DNA of 64,000 nucleotides from Coprinellus micaceus (GCA_951394405.1 OX596337.1:744001-808000); one strand, 5' to 3'. Shown: positions 10,651-24,412, counted from the first letter of the stretch. Numbers and translations are program-made. The notes: generated by a model from the letters alone, not told the origin.

Positions 10651-13034
10651 ATGGCCGCCTACGAGTATGACGAGACCGGCGATATGGCCACATACTTTCT
10701 CATTACCTTTCTTGCTCTGATCCTCGTACCATTCACCTTGTCGTCGCTTGGAGGAAAGGCCGGTGAGTACCGCCTTGGTGAAGGGGAGGAGTGGAGCTGA
10801 CGAGGGCGGTCCTTTGGCGATGCACAGACAAGATAACGCATGGATGCGACTGCGAAGCATGTGTCGAGCAACGGAGTCGGTCGCAGAAGTTGGAGGGAGG
10901 GTCGTTGTTGGCACCCAAGTGGTCACGAAGGTGCGTAATTGTGCTCTTCATTGGTGGATACGATATTGACAAACTTATAGGACGTACCTCCTCATCGCAG
11001 GCTGGATTGTCTTCGGCCTTGCGTGCTGGCGTGCTTCCAAGCTGAAAGTGAACAGCAAGGTCTACGACCCCTTTGAGATTCTTGGTATTAACTCGGTGTG
11101 TGCGACGCGGGTTTGAACCGAAATTCAACCTTACACTACTCATAGAGCGCCTCGGAGAAGGAGATCAAGTCTCACTACAAAAAGTTGTCACGGCAATTGT
11201 ACGTGTTCATCTCATTCCGCCTCATTGCATCACCTCACCGTGCACCACAGCCATCCCGACAAAGTCAAGGCAACGGCCGAGCTCACTATTGAAGTTATCC
11301 AGGAGCGTTTCGTATCCATCACCAAGGCTTACAAGTCGTACGTGTCACGGATGCCTACGTTTCTCCGGCAGCCAACTCACTTGCGCTTAGGCTAACCGAC
11401 GAGACTATCCGAAAGAACTGGCTCGAATGGAATAACCCCGACGGACCTCAAACTACCTCAATGGGCATCGCCCTCCCGCCATGGATCGTCGAGAGTCGCA
11501 ACAACGTGTGGGTGTTGGGTGTGTATGGGCTCCTGTTCGGCGGTGCTCTTCCTCTCCTCGTCGGCCGCTGGTGGTTCGGTAACAGGCAGAAGACGAAAGA
11601 TGGAATTAACGCCAAGTCCGCCGCTGCGTTCTTCAAGTCCATTTCAGAAGAAGCCTCCACGGAGGAGGTCGTCGGTGCGCTCGGCAAGGCCTTTGAGTGG
11701 GAGCTCCCCGCAACCAAGAGCGCGCAGACTGATGAGGGCGAATTGGACGAGTTGGACGAGACTGTCTCGACAAAAGCTGGATCGCAGTACGCTGAGGTCA
11801 AGAAACTGGCAAGGGACGCACAGGGACAACTCCACGAGTCAAGACGTCGCGCGCTTATCCTCATTTACGCTCATTTGACGCGGACAGAGATCAAGAGCGC
11901 TCAGCTCCAAAATGGTGAGTTTTATCCGCGTTCTCACTTTCGTAACCTCATAGCTTCTTCTCAGAACAACGCCAAGTCCTCCTCCAGACACCCCTCCTCC
12001 TGAACGCGCTCCTTAATGTGGCCACTGCTAGGAACTGGCTCGTGCCCACCCTCGGAATCATGCGTCTCAACTCTTACCTCGCCCAAGCCGTTCCCCCCAA
12101 CGCCCCTCCTCGCGTGCGCTTAACACAACTCCCCGCCCTCTCGAAAGCTGACCTCGATTCCCTGACTCCCCGCCCAAGGGAGATGACCCAAGTCTTGAGC
12201 GCATTGGAGGAGAAGGGTGACGAGCGCGTCGGTCAGGTGCGCAAGGCCATCGAGAAGTGGGGCCGCCTCGAGATCGTGGACGCTGCGTTCAAAGTTATCG
12301 GGGAACGCATCGTAACTCCTTCGTCAATCATCTTCCTCGTCGTCAAGCTCCGTCTCGTACCCCCCGGCACAAACACCGAGACAAAGGATTTGAGCGTGGA
12401 CGAAACCAAGCGCGTCGCGGTTGCCAATGAGAAGAAGGACGAGGATTTCTTGCTGTCGAAGGGCGATGCTGAGGAGCTGCCAAAGACGAAGAACTCTGGA
12501 TGGGCACACGCACCGAGATGGCCGGCGAGCAGGAAGCCAACGTGGTGGATTGTTCTTGGTGATGCGAAGCAGAATAAGATCGTCGTGCCGCCAATTAGGA
12601 TCACGGATGTGCCCTATGCCGATGCTGATGCGGAGGATGGGAGGGATTACAGGACGTACAAGATTCAGTTCCAAGGTCCCCCCAGTACCGGTGTGTTCAC
12701 GTGGAAGGTGTACGTTGTCAGCGATACGTATGTCGCTGAAGACCCTAGTCGGGATGTTACGGTACGTATTTCATTTTTGACTTCTTATCCTGAATCGTTG
12801 GCTAATGATTTGAATGTCCCCCAGCTCAAAATCGAGGACCCTCCAGCACTCGATAACGAGCCCTCAGAAGATGAGATCTCAGAGCCCGATGAGGACACCC
12901 TCGCCGGCCAGATGGCTGCCATGAGAGGAGACAAGGTGAAGAAGCATGAGGAGAGCGACGACAGCGAGGAGAGTGGTACGGACGAGGACGAGGAGAGCGA
13001 CAGCGACAGTAGTAGCGACAGCGATAGCGATTAG
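10651..13034 (+). CDS. SEC63: SEC63, ER translocon J-domain protein
   Basis: Eight exons: 10651-10762, 10828-10930, 10981-11095, 11146-11198, 11251-11337, 11391-11914, 11965-12761 and 12825-13034, giving 666 residues, close to yeast Sec63. A first membrane helix near residues 13-35 and a second at YLLIAGWIVFGLACW precede a DnaJ domain with the diagnostic HPD tripeptide (exon 5 start). A third helix, VWVLGVYGLLFGGALPLLVG, leads to the Sec63/Brl domain. The C-terminus is very acidic (Asp/Glu/Ser), as in other Sec63 proteins, where it binds Sec62. The protein recruits the Hsp70 Kar2/BiP to the Sec61 channel on the ER lumenal side for post-translational import. The splice phases are consistent throughout; the last intron (12762-12824) is stop-free but removed by homology. 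Confidence 0.95.
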
Positions 13035-13667
13035 GGGTTGAGCGAGGTGGTAGAGGGTGCGCTTTGTATTCATCCATTCCTTCTATTTCTATCTTCTGTT
13101 TTACCCTACAGTGTACTCTTTGGATGTTATGCCATTATTTATCGACGATGCGGGACGGTATTCCAGGTTGCGGTTCCAGGGTTCAGGCAGCTGTCTGGAG
13201 CGGCTTGTAGATATAGGGGTCCCCTATATGTCATCGTGCCTTCTCCACGCCCATTGCACCCTGGGCACATTGTCCAGAAGGTCAAGCGTGGATGCAGGTT
13301 CCGTGCAGGGCGATCACACGACCCTACTGTTCAGGGTCTTCCCCCTCGTTGTCTCTGATAACAAGATCGTTTCTTCAACCATCGGTAGTTCATCCTCCCA
13401 CTGGCCCATGCCTATTTCCCCGCCACTATATCTAGAGTCTGGCTGGTATCTGGAGGAAGGATTCGGAGGCAACATGGTAGATCAGCAGGTTCATTGCAAT
13501 TTAGATTAGATAGAGCCATGTGGGACCTCGGCTAGATAATAGTCGATCTCATCAACGGGGATTATAAAAACCCAACCCAGCCCCTCTGCCTCGATCTTCG
13601 TTCCACCCCTCCAATCCCCAATCCTTCTTCCCATTCCATTCATTGTCCACACTTCCAGTTTGCCGTC
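13035..13667. other. intergenic between SEC63 and FUR1
   Basis: About 630 bases, tail to head. It carries the SEC63 3' untranslated region and the FUR1 promoter with a TATA-like box. Open frames in it are short and unsupported. Confidence 0.5.
13563..13570 (+). promoter_or_regulatory. TATA-like box upstream of FUR1
   Basis: TATAAAAA lies about 100 bases before the FUR1 start codon and is followed by a C-rich stretch. The position fits a core promoter; this is inference from sequence only. Confidence 0.5.
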
Positions 13668-14897
<1,230 letters not shown>

Positions 14898-15117
14898 ATC
14901 CACTCTTCCGTCGTCGCTATCGACTTTCGATTTTCACCTCCATCCTGCCATTTTATCTGGCCAACTTCTCGCATTGCCAATTATCTACATCATATTCGTT
15001 GGGACTTCGAAAGCGAAATGAACTCGAAGTCGTCTTGGTCTTCTGGTTCAATTTCATCCATTCTCACCCAGAGGCCACCCTAAACAAGCCCATTAGAACC
15101 CTTCCCAAGTTCTGGCC

Positions 15118-17237
15118 CTATTTCGCACTGACCTTGACAGACATGTTGATACTCGTCTTTGGGAAAACCTTTTCCCTCGCTTTCCTGGGGTCCAAAGGTC
15201 TTACTTCACTCGCCCATTCTGCTGGAGGCAGAGAATCTGGCGGTTGGGCGTCAAGAGCGAGGCAGATATTGTCAAAGCGTTGGAGGAGTCGGATGAGGAA
15301 GATCGAGGACATGTTGTAGGCGAATTGCATTCCCAAACAGATGCGCGGTCCAGCGTTGAAGGGGATGAAGAGGTAGGGGTTCGGGGTCAGGTACTTGCTG
15401 AAGCGGTCATCGAGGAAACGATCAGGGTCGAATTCCAGGGCTATTTAGAGGTGACGTTTAGCCATGTTGGATTCGACCACTCTAGGGCGGGAGACGGGAC
15501 CCACCATCTGGTCCCCAGAGCTCGGTGCTCCGATGCATGTACCACATGCTGTAGAGAATCTTGGACTTGGCTGGTACGTAAAATGGTTTCCCTCCTGGCG
15601 TCGGTGATGGCCAGAGTGTTGCCTTATTGGACATCCTATTATGTTCGGGGTTAGGGGAGTCAATGGTAAGAGGCAGATTTATGCATTACCTGCTGTCGTA
15701 CGGCACTGGGGGGTATAACCTCAGGACCTCGTTGATGAAGGCCCGAAGGTACCTCATCTCCTTCACGTCCTCTGCCGTGGGCTGCCTATCCTTGCCCAGT
15801 TTCGAGAGAACTTCGTTCCTCACCCGCTCCATGATGGTGGTGTTTTGGGTGAGCATATAAACGGAGAAAGTGATTGTCGCAGCAGTGGTGTCGCGGCCTG
15901 CGATCAGGAAGTTCGCGAGCTAGTTCGTTGCGAAAATAAGTGCCGGGTGCGACGCCAGCCACGAATTGGAGATAGGCTAACCTCATCTTTAATCATAGTC
16001 GCATCTTGGGTTTGCTTTGCCAAACATTCCACAAGAGTTTCCCCTCCCGCATCCGCAATATTGGACTTTCCAGTCCCAACATTACTTAGAATTATCTTCA
16101 AGTGAGGCTCAATAAATGCGTCGATAACGTCTCGACGTGCCTTGACCTCATCCTTCCAGAATTCAGCTATAGGCCAGTGCGCCCCGTACTTTGAGCGGTC
16201 CGCAGATAGATACGTTGCCTCAGAGAGTGCGATACCAAATGCGTTCGAGGGGTCTTTGTCTGGTTGAGCGCTCGACGACGGCGACGAGGTGCTGTGTGCC
16301 AGTGGGTAAGCCAAACATCCATCAAGCGAATGGACGGAGTTTCCGAGCAGAAACTGTGTTGAGATGTCAAGGGTATAGCGCATCGCTAAGTCCTGGATAT
16401 CGAACGCATTCCCCTGGCTGAGACGGGCGGATGCGATGTGAAGAGCCTTGTCTGCAACTGAGAGGAGGCTGGAATGGTCGTTGACACGTTCGCGAGAGAA
16501 GAAGGGGCGGCTGAGGGTACGGTGGAACTTCCAGAGGTCGCCTGGAGGGATAAACTGTCAGGTTGTATGTGGCTCTGGGATAATTTGAGTGCGCTGAGGT
16601 ACCGTCAGAGTTGAAAACACCGTTTCCGAAGAGGGAATACATATGAGACTTGAAGATGTGGCCTAAGAGCATTCAACCCGACACTCAGCATCCAATAAAA
16701 CTGCACTTTCCAGGGGGGTAAAGAGGGGGTGCTTACCTTTATCAAAGGTCTCGAACTGCGAGGCCAGGATTGCCTTCACATGCTCTGGTTCGAAAGTCAC
16801 AATTCTCGTCTCAGTTAGTACCCGCAGTCCGAACACAGTTCCATACCCCTCCACGAACTCGTCCAGAATACCTTCGCGACCTCGTTACCTGACTGCTTGT
16901 TTTCATGGACTCCAGATTATTAGTACTCACCTGGATACCCTTCCTTCAGCGCCTTCGCCGCGTGTTGGATAAGTTCCTTCGAGCTTCTCCGCACAAGCGG
17001 GACGACACGTGCGCCTAGCTTCTCCGCTTCTCTGGTGGCTTTCCATAGTTTGTACCATACAAGTACTTTATAGAAGCCAGGCGCTGCGAGCACTACGGCT
17101 GGCAGAGACCATGAAAAGGAGATCTTCAGTCCGAACTTGGACAAGGCGTAGAAGAGGAAGGACGGGAAGGCGAGCTGAGGAATGAACCGGACGAGGTGGA
17201 GGGGTCCAGGGGGTAGATTGTTGAAAGAAGTCAACAT
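15118..17237 (-). CDS. cytochrome P450, CYP63-like
   Basis: Seven exons: 17237-16931, 16880-16737, 16662-16603, 16541-15982, 15919-15690, 15635-15505 and 15440-15118; 584 residues. An N-terminal hydrophobic anchor and Pro-rich hinge (NLPPGP) precede the C-helix WKFHR. The I-helix reads LIAGRDTT, the K-helix ExxR is EVLR, the PERF region is FDPDRF, and the heme loop [10 protein letters not shown] holds the cysteine ligand. All P450 landmarks are present and in order, so it should be a functional ER-bound monooxygenase; the substrate cannot be told. The pattern around GYP, F..KG and GNGVFNSDG resembles the CYP63 group of wood- and litter-decay basidiomycetes. The start at 17237 is the first true ATG. 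One donor (15981) is GTTAGC, weaker than the others. Confidence 0.93.
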
Positions 17238-17559
17238 GGAGGTGAGTAGCGACACAACCCAGCCCAACCCTCCCCAACCTTCGTTGAACCTAAGGAACTG
17301 AATGGGGATAAGTCCCTTGACGAGCGGCGATCATCCGGTTGACGCTCAGGGGCGATGGGTTTTTGACCAGAGTCATGACTTGAAGTTGGGGCTGGTCGTT
17401 CATTGGATAGAGCCTACCACAACGACCAACCTTCGTTTGGTCCCTTTACTGCATTCCACGTCCAAAGTGAAGTAGGTATAGGCCCCGGACATAACCTACA
17501 ATTAAGCGCCCGTCTCAGGGGTAACTGGCCACCATGTCGGCGGGTAGGTCGCTGCGCGG
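17238..17559. other. intergenic, no gene seen
   Basis: About 320 bases between the P450 start and the 3' end of the broken F-box copy. It presumably contains the P450 promoter; no TATA element or RNA gene stood out. Confidence 0.45.
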
Positions 17560-19270
17560 TTACCAATGCTCAACTCCACACAGCCTGAGCGCCTTGCGCA
17601 TTCGTTTATGGTCCTCGGTGAGGTCCCAGTCTGCATCCCACTTTCCGTTACGTTCCGGGTGGTCTATCATGGTGACCGACCAGAGGTTCGGGAAGATCGC
17701 ATCTAGCAGCGTTGCGCTATCGCGGTATTCGGAAGCGACAAAAGCTTGAGCGTCGGCGCGTTTCTCCATGATCTCGAGGTACCGCAGATTGCTCGGGTCA
17801 TCCAGACCATCGTTCCAGGATCTCACCAGAGACTTGACTGTTTCGCCTTCATATCCGACGACGGAAGAGTTTAAGCGGTAAGCAGATGCGCTCGAGTCCC
17901 TTGGCACATCGCGCCAGGTAGGACAAGGCAGTTATGGCCGGGTATGGTGCCTCTCCACCGTCTTCCCACTCCCCCTTGTAACTATCCCATGAACGCGGGT
18001 ATCGCTGCATCACCGGAAGCGAAAGCATTTGGAGTTGGGGGATACGCCCCTCAGGACGGCCGGTGAATATCGCGTCAATGATCGATTGAATGCCTTTCTC
18101 CCCCCGACTACCTTCATTTTGGAGAATCGTTCGCGGGTTGTCGATGAGGAATTCCTCCAAATCAAGACGCTTGAGGAGAGGTACCAAAGAAGGCTCGAGG
18201 ACGAGCGCTTCCTTGTCGGCCTTAAATTGGATTTTCGCGAGGGATGGTACATCCGCAAGGGTGTTGGCAGTACCTAAGAATGCGCCACGATCAAAGACAT
18301 CCTTCGTGAGGTGGAAAGTAAGGGCTGTGACACGGCGCAAGAGGAATGGAGGGTAGCACTTGCAGAGCTTGCAGTTAGAGCGATTAACGAGGTGGAGGAA
18401 GGTGAGATTTGGAAGCAACACCTGATCTGTAACATCTTCCGAGGGAGTGTGAGGAGAGGTGTGAAAATCGAGAGTTAGAGAGGTCAGCGTGGTGAATCTT
18501 CGTGATATTTGGGCCAAAAGACTCTGATCCAACATGCGGATGATGGGGAAGGAGAGGCTTAATTGTCGAAGGGGTAGTCCGCTAGCCACATCGAGAAAGG
18601 TTTCCCAGACCACCCCTCTGGAAATGTTGCTCCTGTCTGAAAGCGAAAGTCGTTGCAAGGTGGGAACCGTTTTGCATACAAGGGGCAGTGCGTACAACTG
18701 GAATTCGCCTGAGGCTATGAATGAGCCGTCGAATGTCACACTTTGGGCAGAAGGCGAGAGAATGAGGGGTAGCAAGCCCATATGCACGGAGTTGGTGTTC
18801 GGATCGGAGAATGTAATTGCTCGAAGTCCGGGCATAAGTGGGGACTTGCCGACCGAGCCACGAAAAGGCAGCAAGCGATACACAAGGCGTAGCTTTGCTG
18901 TCGCCACTCCGGAGCGCTATCGTCCGAACCTTGCGAGCGTACTGATAAAATGTGGACGCCTCGTCGCTGTGAAGCTGGCCCATGTAAAGCTTGAGGTCTG
19001 AGTGAGTGAGATCCTGCTTCGATGAACGTCCAACGTACATAACACCCGTTCACCACTTGAAAGGATGGGTGAAGCTTCAACAAAGGAGTCAGGCTTTTGA
19101 GGTGAGCCCATAAACAGTCCAGTGCTGGCCCGGAGAACGCTTTACAGACCAGCGCAACGTTGTAGAGTTGACCTTTGTTGTGCATCAGGGCATCGGCGTC
19201 AGGCGCTGGTTGGCCCAACAAACTGAATGCCAGTGTGCGACGGTTCGATACTCCGTGGTGAGGATTCCAC
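17560..19270 (-). pseudogene. F-box/LRR-like protein, copy 2, frameshifted
   Basis: Same plan as the three intact copies: the F-box part with LVCKAF..PALDCLW (about 19150-19060), the family intron after NGCY, then LRR-like strands including the LCKCYP (C-x-C-Y-P) signature, to a stop at 17560. Two lesions break the frame. Near 18845, after SWLGRQ, the reading frame changes and about three residues found in paralogues are missing. Near 17870, a one-base shift separates ERICLPL from the SSVVGYEGE segment that follows it in the paralogues. No ATG is visible in frame upstream of the F-box. The rest is well preserved, so the inactivation looks recent. An assembly or sequencing error at one site could explain one lesion but hardly all three defects. 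Confidence 0.8.
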
Positions 19271-19547
19271 TGTCCCTGGCATGTGTAGAGAGACAGCAGG
19301 TCTTGGTTGGAGGAGGGCTTTGGTGGTCAGAAGGAAGATGGGTTTCAGGCGGAAATTTCTGCTGGATCGCCAATGTTTGTCGTGGAAGTTTGCCACAAAC
19401 ATCGCGTCGCGTTCGGAATTGAACAGGCGCGCCTGCCTGATTCAACGTTCACGTTTGCGTCAATCGCTAGCCCTGGTAAATCCCACAAAATGTGGAAGGA
19501 GCGTGGTCGCAAGATGTATTTTACAGCACACCCCAACCGTTTGGGGC

Positions 19548-21320
19548 TCAGCACGCTCCGCGGTATAGTCTAAGTGCCTTCCGCATTTTCCTATAGTCCT
19601 CAACCAACTCCCAATCCTGATCCCACCGGCTGTCGACGTCTCGCCGTCTGTGTTGCATTGGCGTAACCGATTCCAAATTCGGGAATATAGTGTCCAACAA
19701 ACACGCGATATCTCGATATTCGGAGGCCGTAAACTTCTTCTCTTCGGGACGTCGTTCCGCGATATCCAAATACTGAAGGGTGCTTTCGCATTCCGAAGTA
19801 TACCAGGTATCGAGCAACAACTTAATTGTTTGTCCACTGGAACTCCCGTCAACGACGCTAGAGTCGATGGGTAGTGATATGCGTTCCAGCCCGTGGGCCT
19901 TTTTGGCAATATAAACCAGGGTGCTGAGGGGTGCATAACCTCCCGGATCTCGTGATACACCGTCGCTCAAAGGCGGTGTGTCCCTCCAGACCGGAGTGGC
20001 TAGGAGTCGAAGTGTCGTTTTGCCCTCACTCCCAGAGTAGGCTGTGTCGATGAGGCAACGGATATCTGTACCTCCTTCTCCAGCTGGCACTTCGAACGCT
20101 GAGTTGAGGTCGATGTGGAGCTCCTCCAGGCTCAAGTTTTGAAGCAAGGGCACAAGGGCGGTATGGAGTATGTGGTGGTTGGCTTCAATCTCGATCGACT
20201 TCAGATTTTGAACCCTGGAAAGAGTATCGGCGGTCTTCGAGAACGCATCCGCGTCCATGACATTGGCAGTGCAGAAAGTGATGCAGGTGGCCCTGTTGAC
20301 AAGGAAGGATGGGTAGCAATGGCAGATCTCGGCTTCGGAACGATTGTAAAGGTGGAGGGTCTTTAATGCAGGGAATAGTTGTTGTCCCATTACATCCGTC
20401 GACGGTGCGTGCGAAGTGGTGTGACAGTCCAAAGTAAGCTCCGTGAGGTTCTCCAACTTCTTTCCAAGCATTGCCAGGAAGGTCGGGTTGAGTGCGAGCT
20501 CGAATGGGAATTTCAATGTAAGGGAATCGAGTTGGAGTTCACCGAGGATATCTGGAAGATCCTCCCATGCGCTGACCGATACACCTTCAAGAGCATCGTT
20601 CCCACACAAATGGAGATTTTGAAGACTAGGGACCATCGAGCACAGCTGTGGCAGAGCAAACGATCGGAATATCTCGTTGTGAATGAAGGAACCTTGGAAC
20701 CTCACACTCCTGACCGAGGGCGAGAGAACCAAAGGCAGTACGCCCATATGTGCTGAATCGCAATTGGGATTGATGAAGTGGATGGTCTTCAACCCAGGTG
20801 TAAGCGGGGCACCTTGGAGTTGCTGAGTGAGGCAGGAAAGACCTGCTAGGGATACGGCGTGTGCCCGCGTGTCGTCTGTGTCCTCGAAACGAACTCCTCG
20901 GATCCTCTTCGCATATTCGTAGAACCTCGAAGTCGAACAGCGATCCGGATTTCCGAGAAAGAACTGGCTGTAAGGTTAGTACCTGTTCTGGAGGTTAGAG
21001 AGGGTTGGACGCACGTATTTGTTGTCGACTACCTTCAAACCTGGGTGTAGCTTGAGCAACGGGGTTATACCATCGATATTGGTCCACAAACAGTCCAATG
21101 CTGGACGCGAGAATGCATTGCATACAAGAGCCAGATTGCGAAGTTGCCTACAGCCTCCAAATGGTGAAGATTTATCGGGTCCCGACTCGGACTTCACGGG
21201 GACAAGTGGTGGGGTAAAATAACTAAAGATGAGAGCAAGGATGTCGTGGTTCTTGAAGATGGTGTCTTTTGGAGAAGGGGGAATTAACGGCAAATCGTTG
21301 GAGGTAGCTTTTGAGGACAT
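19548..21320 (-). CDS. F-box/LRR-like protein, copy 3
   Basis: Exons 21320-21015 and 20963-19548, phase-0 intron with GTGCGT donor and GCCAG acceptor; 573 residues. The acceptor was chosen because it restores NKY followed by FFLGNP, the same junction as in copy 4. The F-box-like region (HDILALIFSYF, LVCNAF..PALDCLW) is at residues ~20-90. The LRR-like remainder carries ICHCYP (C-x-C-Y-P), LPIDSSVV and a short charged C-terminus. The function is inferred only from the F-box: a possible substrate receptor of an SCF ubiquitin ligase. It is tandem to copy 2 (broken) in the same orientation and head to head with DUF6697-like copy 1. A longer frame extends upstream of 21320 but without ATG. Confidence 0.85.
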
Positions 21321-22381
21321 CCTGGGCAACGACGAGGAGGAGGTGGTGGTGGAGGTGGCGAAAGACAAGATTGAATTTGACGGGCCTGAGCGCGACAGTC
21401 ACGACGTGACCGTGACCACGTCGTTTGTTTACCAAACACAAGGGATCCAAATACCCGCCCATTGGCAGTCAGTCTCGGCCTGACCAGCTTACTGGCTTTG
21501 CTTCGTTCCAAACATCATTCTTCCCCTCAAGAAAACCCCTTCTCTGGCGCATATAGGACGCCACACGTCTGTAGGAGGCGCATTATTTGCATTTCAACCG
21601 ACTGGATGGCTCTGAATGGAGGGTCGGCCTCGGGAACCAAACTTTTGAGGTCGGAAACTGCCCAACAACGTCGTGGACACCGCAATATTCTGGTGCTCAT
21701 ATTCGGCCATTTCTCCCCCAGAGAACGAACTAACTTAGGGATTTGTGCAAAGGATTGTGGGACTCTGTCCTTGGTATCCTGTGGGTCGCTCGTATTGCTT
21801 GGCGCCTTTGTAGAACCTGAGGAGGATCGAGAACTTACGCTCGTATCGTATGATGCAAACAGACCCTAGGCCTAATGACCATCCCTAGATGGTGATATCC
21901 AACCGCCTGGTACTTCTATCTCGAGCAGGTTGACGGGTCTGGAGAAGGCAGTTTCATGACACGCATACGGAGTGAGATCTCTGCGCCTAACAGACGAGAA
22001 CTTGAAAGGTGAAGAAGCAGTTTGACGACTTGGGAGATTTAAGAGCCAAGGGGTTCACCGAGGTCCACCGGCATGGGCTCAGCCGTTCCGCGTGCAACAT
22101 CCGACCAAATAGACGCCTACAACCTGTGGCGTCTCAGCCGAATGCGAGTCGTGCCACCGACTTTCCTCACGCTGACCTTGAGGCTCGTCCAGCGTACCGG
22201 AAGCCAACGGTGCCCTCTATTCAACCTTCCCTCCCTGGGGTTTGAAATCCACTCCCACAAGCCGTTACAGCCAATACGCGGCCGTTTGCCTTTTCACATA
22301 CCCAGAGGTGAGTTGGCCCTTCGTCCGTCTCGATGACGGGACTCGCCAAACGTACTCGCGTTTGCAGCAGGAAGCACCACT
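21321..22381. other. divergent intergenic region with F-box relic
   Basis: About 1.06 kb between F-box copy 3 (minus) and DUF6697-like copy 1 (plus). It contains the F-box relic near 21.7 kb and, at about 22105-22160, a stretch similar to the upstream region of DUF6697-like copy 4. No intact gene is visible. Confidence 0.5.
21663..21760 (+). pseudogene. F-box exon relic
   Basis: A plus-strand frame reads HRNILVLIFGHFSPRERTNL. This resembles the F-box start of copies 3 and 4 (HDILALIFSYF; HYEILSFVFGYFVLNERKQL). The similarity ends after about 30 residues and no LRR part follows. I read it as the remnant of a duplicated exon 1 inverted relative to its neighbours. The match is short, so it could be coincidence. 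Confidence 0.4.
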
Positions 22382-23939
22382 ATGAAAAGAATGCACCCAC
22401 CGACAAAACGATCTCAGTCTCAGGTAGAGGACGAAACCACCCTCCTCCCGACTGTCCTCTCCACGGTCAAGGTGGAAGCGATCACAGACAACATCAAGGC
22501 GTTCTGTATCTCGGAAGGATACCGGTCAGAAGGCTCTGCACCCCCGGTATGGAGAAATAACATGTCGATAACCGGGTCGTCATGGCTAATGCAATCTCAA
22601 AGACTCACCACGCAAAGCGCACTCGCTTCTTCGTAGACGCAGTTGTGATCGTCAGGAGACATCCGAAAGCCCGTCTCGATCGCCATTACAAACCTGTTTC
22701 CTCCATGTCGGCCAGGATAAAGGGAAGAGCTCCATCTCCGAGACTTGCCGCGCCCAATGCCGAGAATGAAAACATTGTTTCCAAGGTACGTGACGTATCA
22801 ACCATACCTTCTGGTGGAAGTGCAGGTGCTCAAGGGACTTCCGTGTTCAGCTTAATGGGCGGCCACGCTCTTCTAGCCCGCGGCAAAGAATCAAGAAAGA
22901 GGCGAAAGTCAAAGACGACTGGAAGGCTAAAGCGAAGGGCAATGGAAAAGGCAAACAGAACGCTCGGGGCCTGGGGCACTTGTTTGATGAGGAGTTCAAG
23001 AACATGAGGTTTAAACGCGCTAAAATACCGGAGGCACCGTTTGCTGTCGGGGTTGACCAAGCGACTCGAGATGCTGGAGCGGTGCCGCGATACTTTATGT
23101 CGGACACCTACGGTGGGAACCCCAACATAATGTGCCCGACCCCTTGCGATGAGAAGCTGGCTGAGCACGGCCACGACGATTTCATGTTCCTCGCACTTGA
23201 CCGTCAGCCAGAGGCGCCACGCATTCCAGGAAACCACGGTCTCTGGCTGCAGATTGGAATGGGCAGGGTGCCCCCTTGGGAGCACGGAATCATGCGGCTA
23301 CTTACTCGAGTCTCTAACAAACCAGCCCTCTGGCAGTACCAAGGCCAGTACGAAGTTAAACCGTCCATCTCCATGACCAGAGAAGAGTGGGCAAGGCAAA
23401 GTCCAGCGGTCTGTCTCTATCTCTTGTCGTGCTTGATGATCCTGGAGCTGATGCAGCTGGTGAACTTTCCGCTATCCCAATGCAGGTTCGAAATAAGTGG
23501 ATTGGGGACTTCCACAAGAAGGACGTTGGTGGCTACGTCCGGGCCTGGATATACCACAGAAGGCTTCACTCAAACACGGACCCCACGGACAGCGAAGTCT
23601 CCTGCATCCTGGACAACGAGTATGATAAAAAGGTCACCAGGGATGAGATCGCGATGACCTTCACGCGGGGAGATTTTGTGAGCCCAACAATAACGCTCCT
23701 GCCACTCAATATTAACTATAAATTTCCAGACCTTGATGGTGTATACTTTGAAGTGTGTCGGCTACGACAGTGACTTTCAGCGCCAAGTCATCGCAAAGCA
23801 TTCGAACTGGACCTATGTCCCCAAGGGCAAAGGCCGCAAGAAGCAAACGGCCAACAAGGAGAAGGGCGGTGGGCAGCCTGTTGCCGAGGTCAAAGGCGAG
23901 GAAGACGAGGATACAGGACTCGAATACATGTCTGAATAA
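22382..23939 (+). CDS. DUF6697-like protein, copy 1
   Basis: Five exons: 22382-22546, 22603-22785, 22851-23408, 23486-23677 and 23730-23939; 435 residues, all splice junctions phase 0. The N-terminal part includes KRTRFFVDAVVIVRRHPKAR, shared with copy 4. The core begins after a basic stretch (about 22851-22980). It contains DTYGG, a PG..GLW motif, HGI(M/V)R..TR and LWQYQGQYEVKP. It ends with VRNKWI and, in the last exon, LMVYTLKCVGYD. This pattern resembles the Agaricomycete-restricted domain DUF6697; the name is from memory. The basic, Lys-rich segments and an acidic tail suggest a nuclear protein. The function is unknown. Its 3' end faces the 3' end of F-box copy 4. Confidence 0.82.
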
Positions 23940-24412
23940 GGCGAATGCCACTTCTCTCTGGTCAAAGTGTTGAGAAAGGCGATTGGCCGCGTGCTTGGGT
24001 TGTCAGTGGATTCAAACGACAGGCCTTCAGTAGTTTCGTGCGATGTTCTATTAGGCGCTTTGGAATGCGGACCAGATTGTTCTCGAAAGTTGAAATAGCC
24101 CAAAGTTGAGCATACAGTAATTTCCGACCCCATCCTAGCCCCGTGAAATTCGTAAGGATGCGAAGTTCGATCACCTCGCGTACGAGGGTGGGACTTCAAG
24201 TTTGCGCCCCTCGGTGTATATACAAGCTCCTCAACCTCGAGTTTGATTTCTGGTCTAGCTTCCGAACCGACATCGCACGCGTCGTCCTCATCGCCAAATG
24301 GTCCCCTTCAGATACACGGGTATGACGGAAGCACCAGCTATCGATCGAGGGTGTGGACATGAGCACATGCTGAACACTTGGTAATATTAGAGAACCAATC
24401 CGCCCAAACCCT
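23940..24412. other. convergent intergenic region
   Basis: About 470 bases between the stop codons of DUF6697-like copy 1 (plus) and F-box copy 4 (minus). It is presumably two 3' untranslated regions; nothing else was recognised. Confidence 0.5.
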
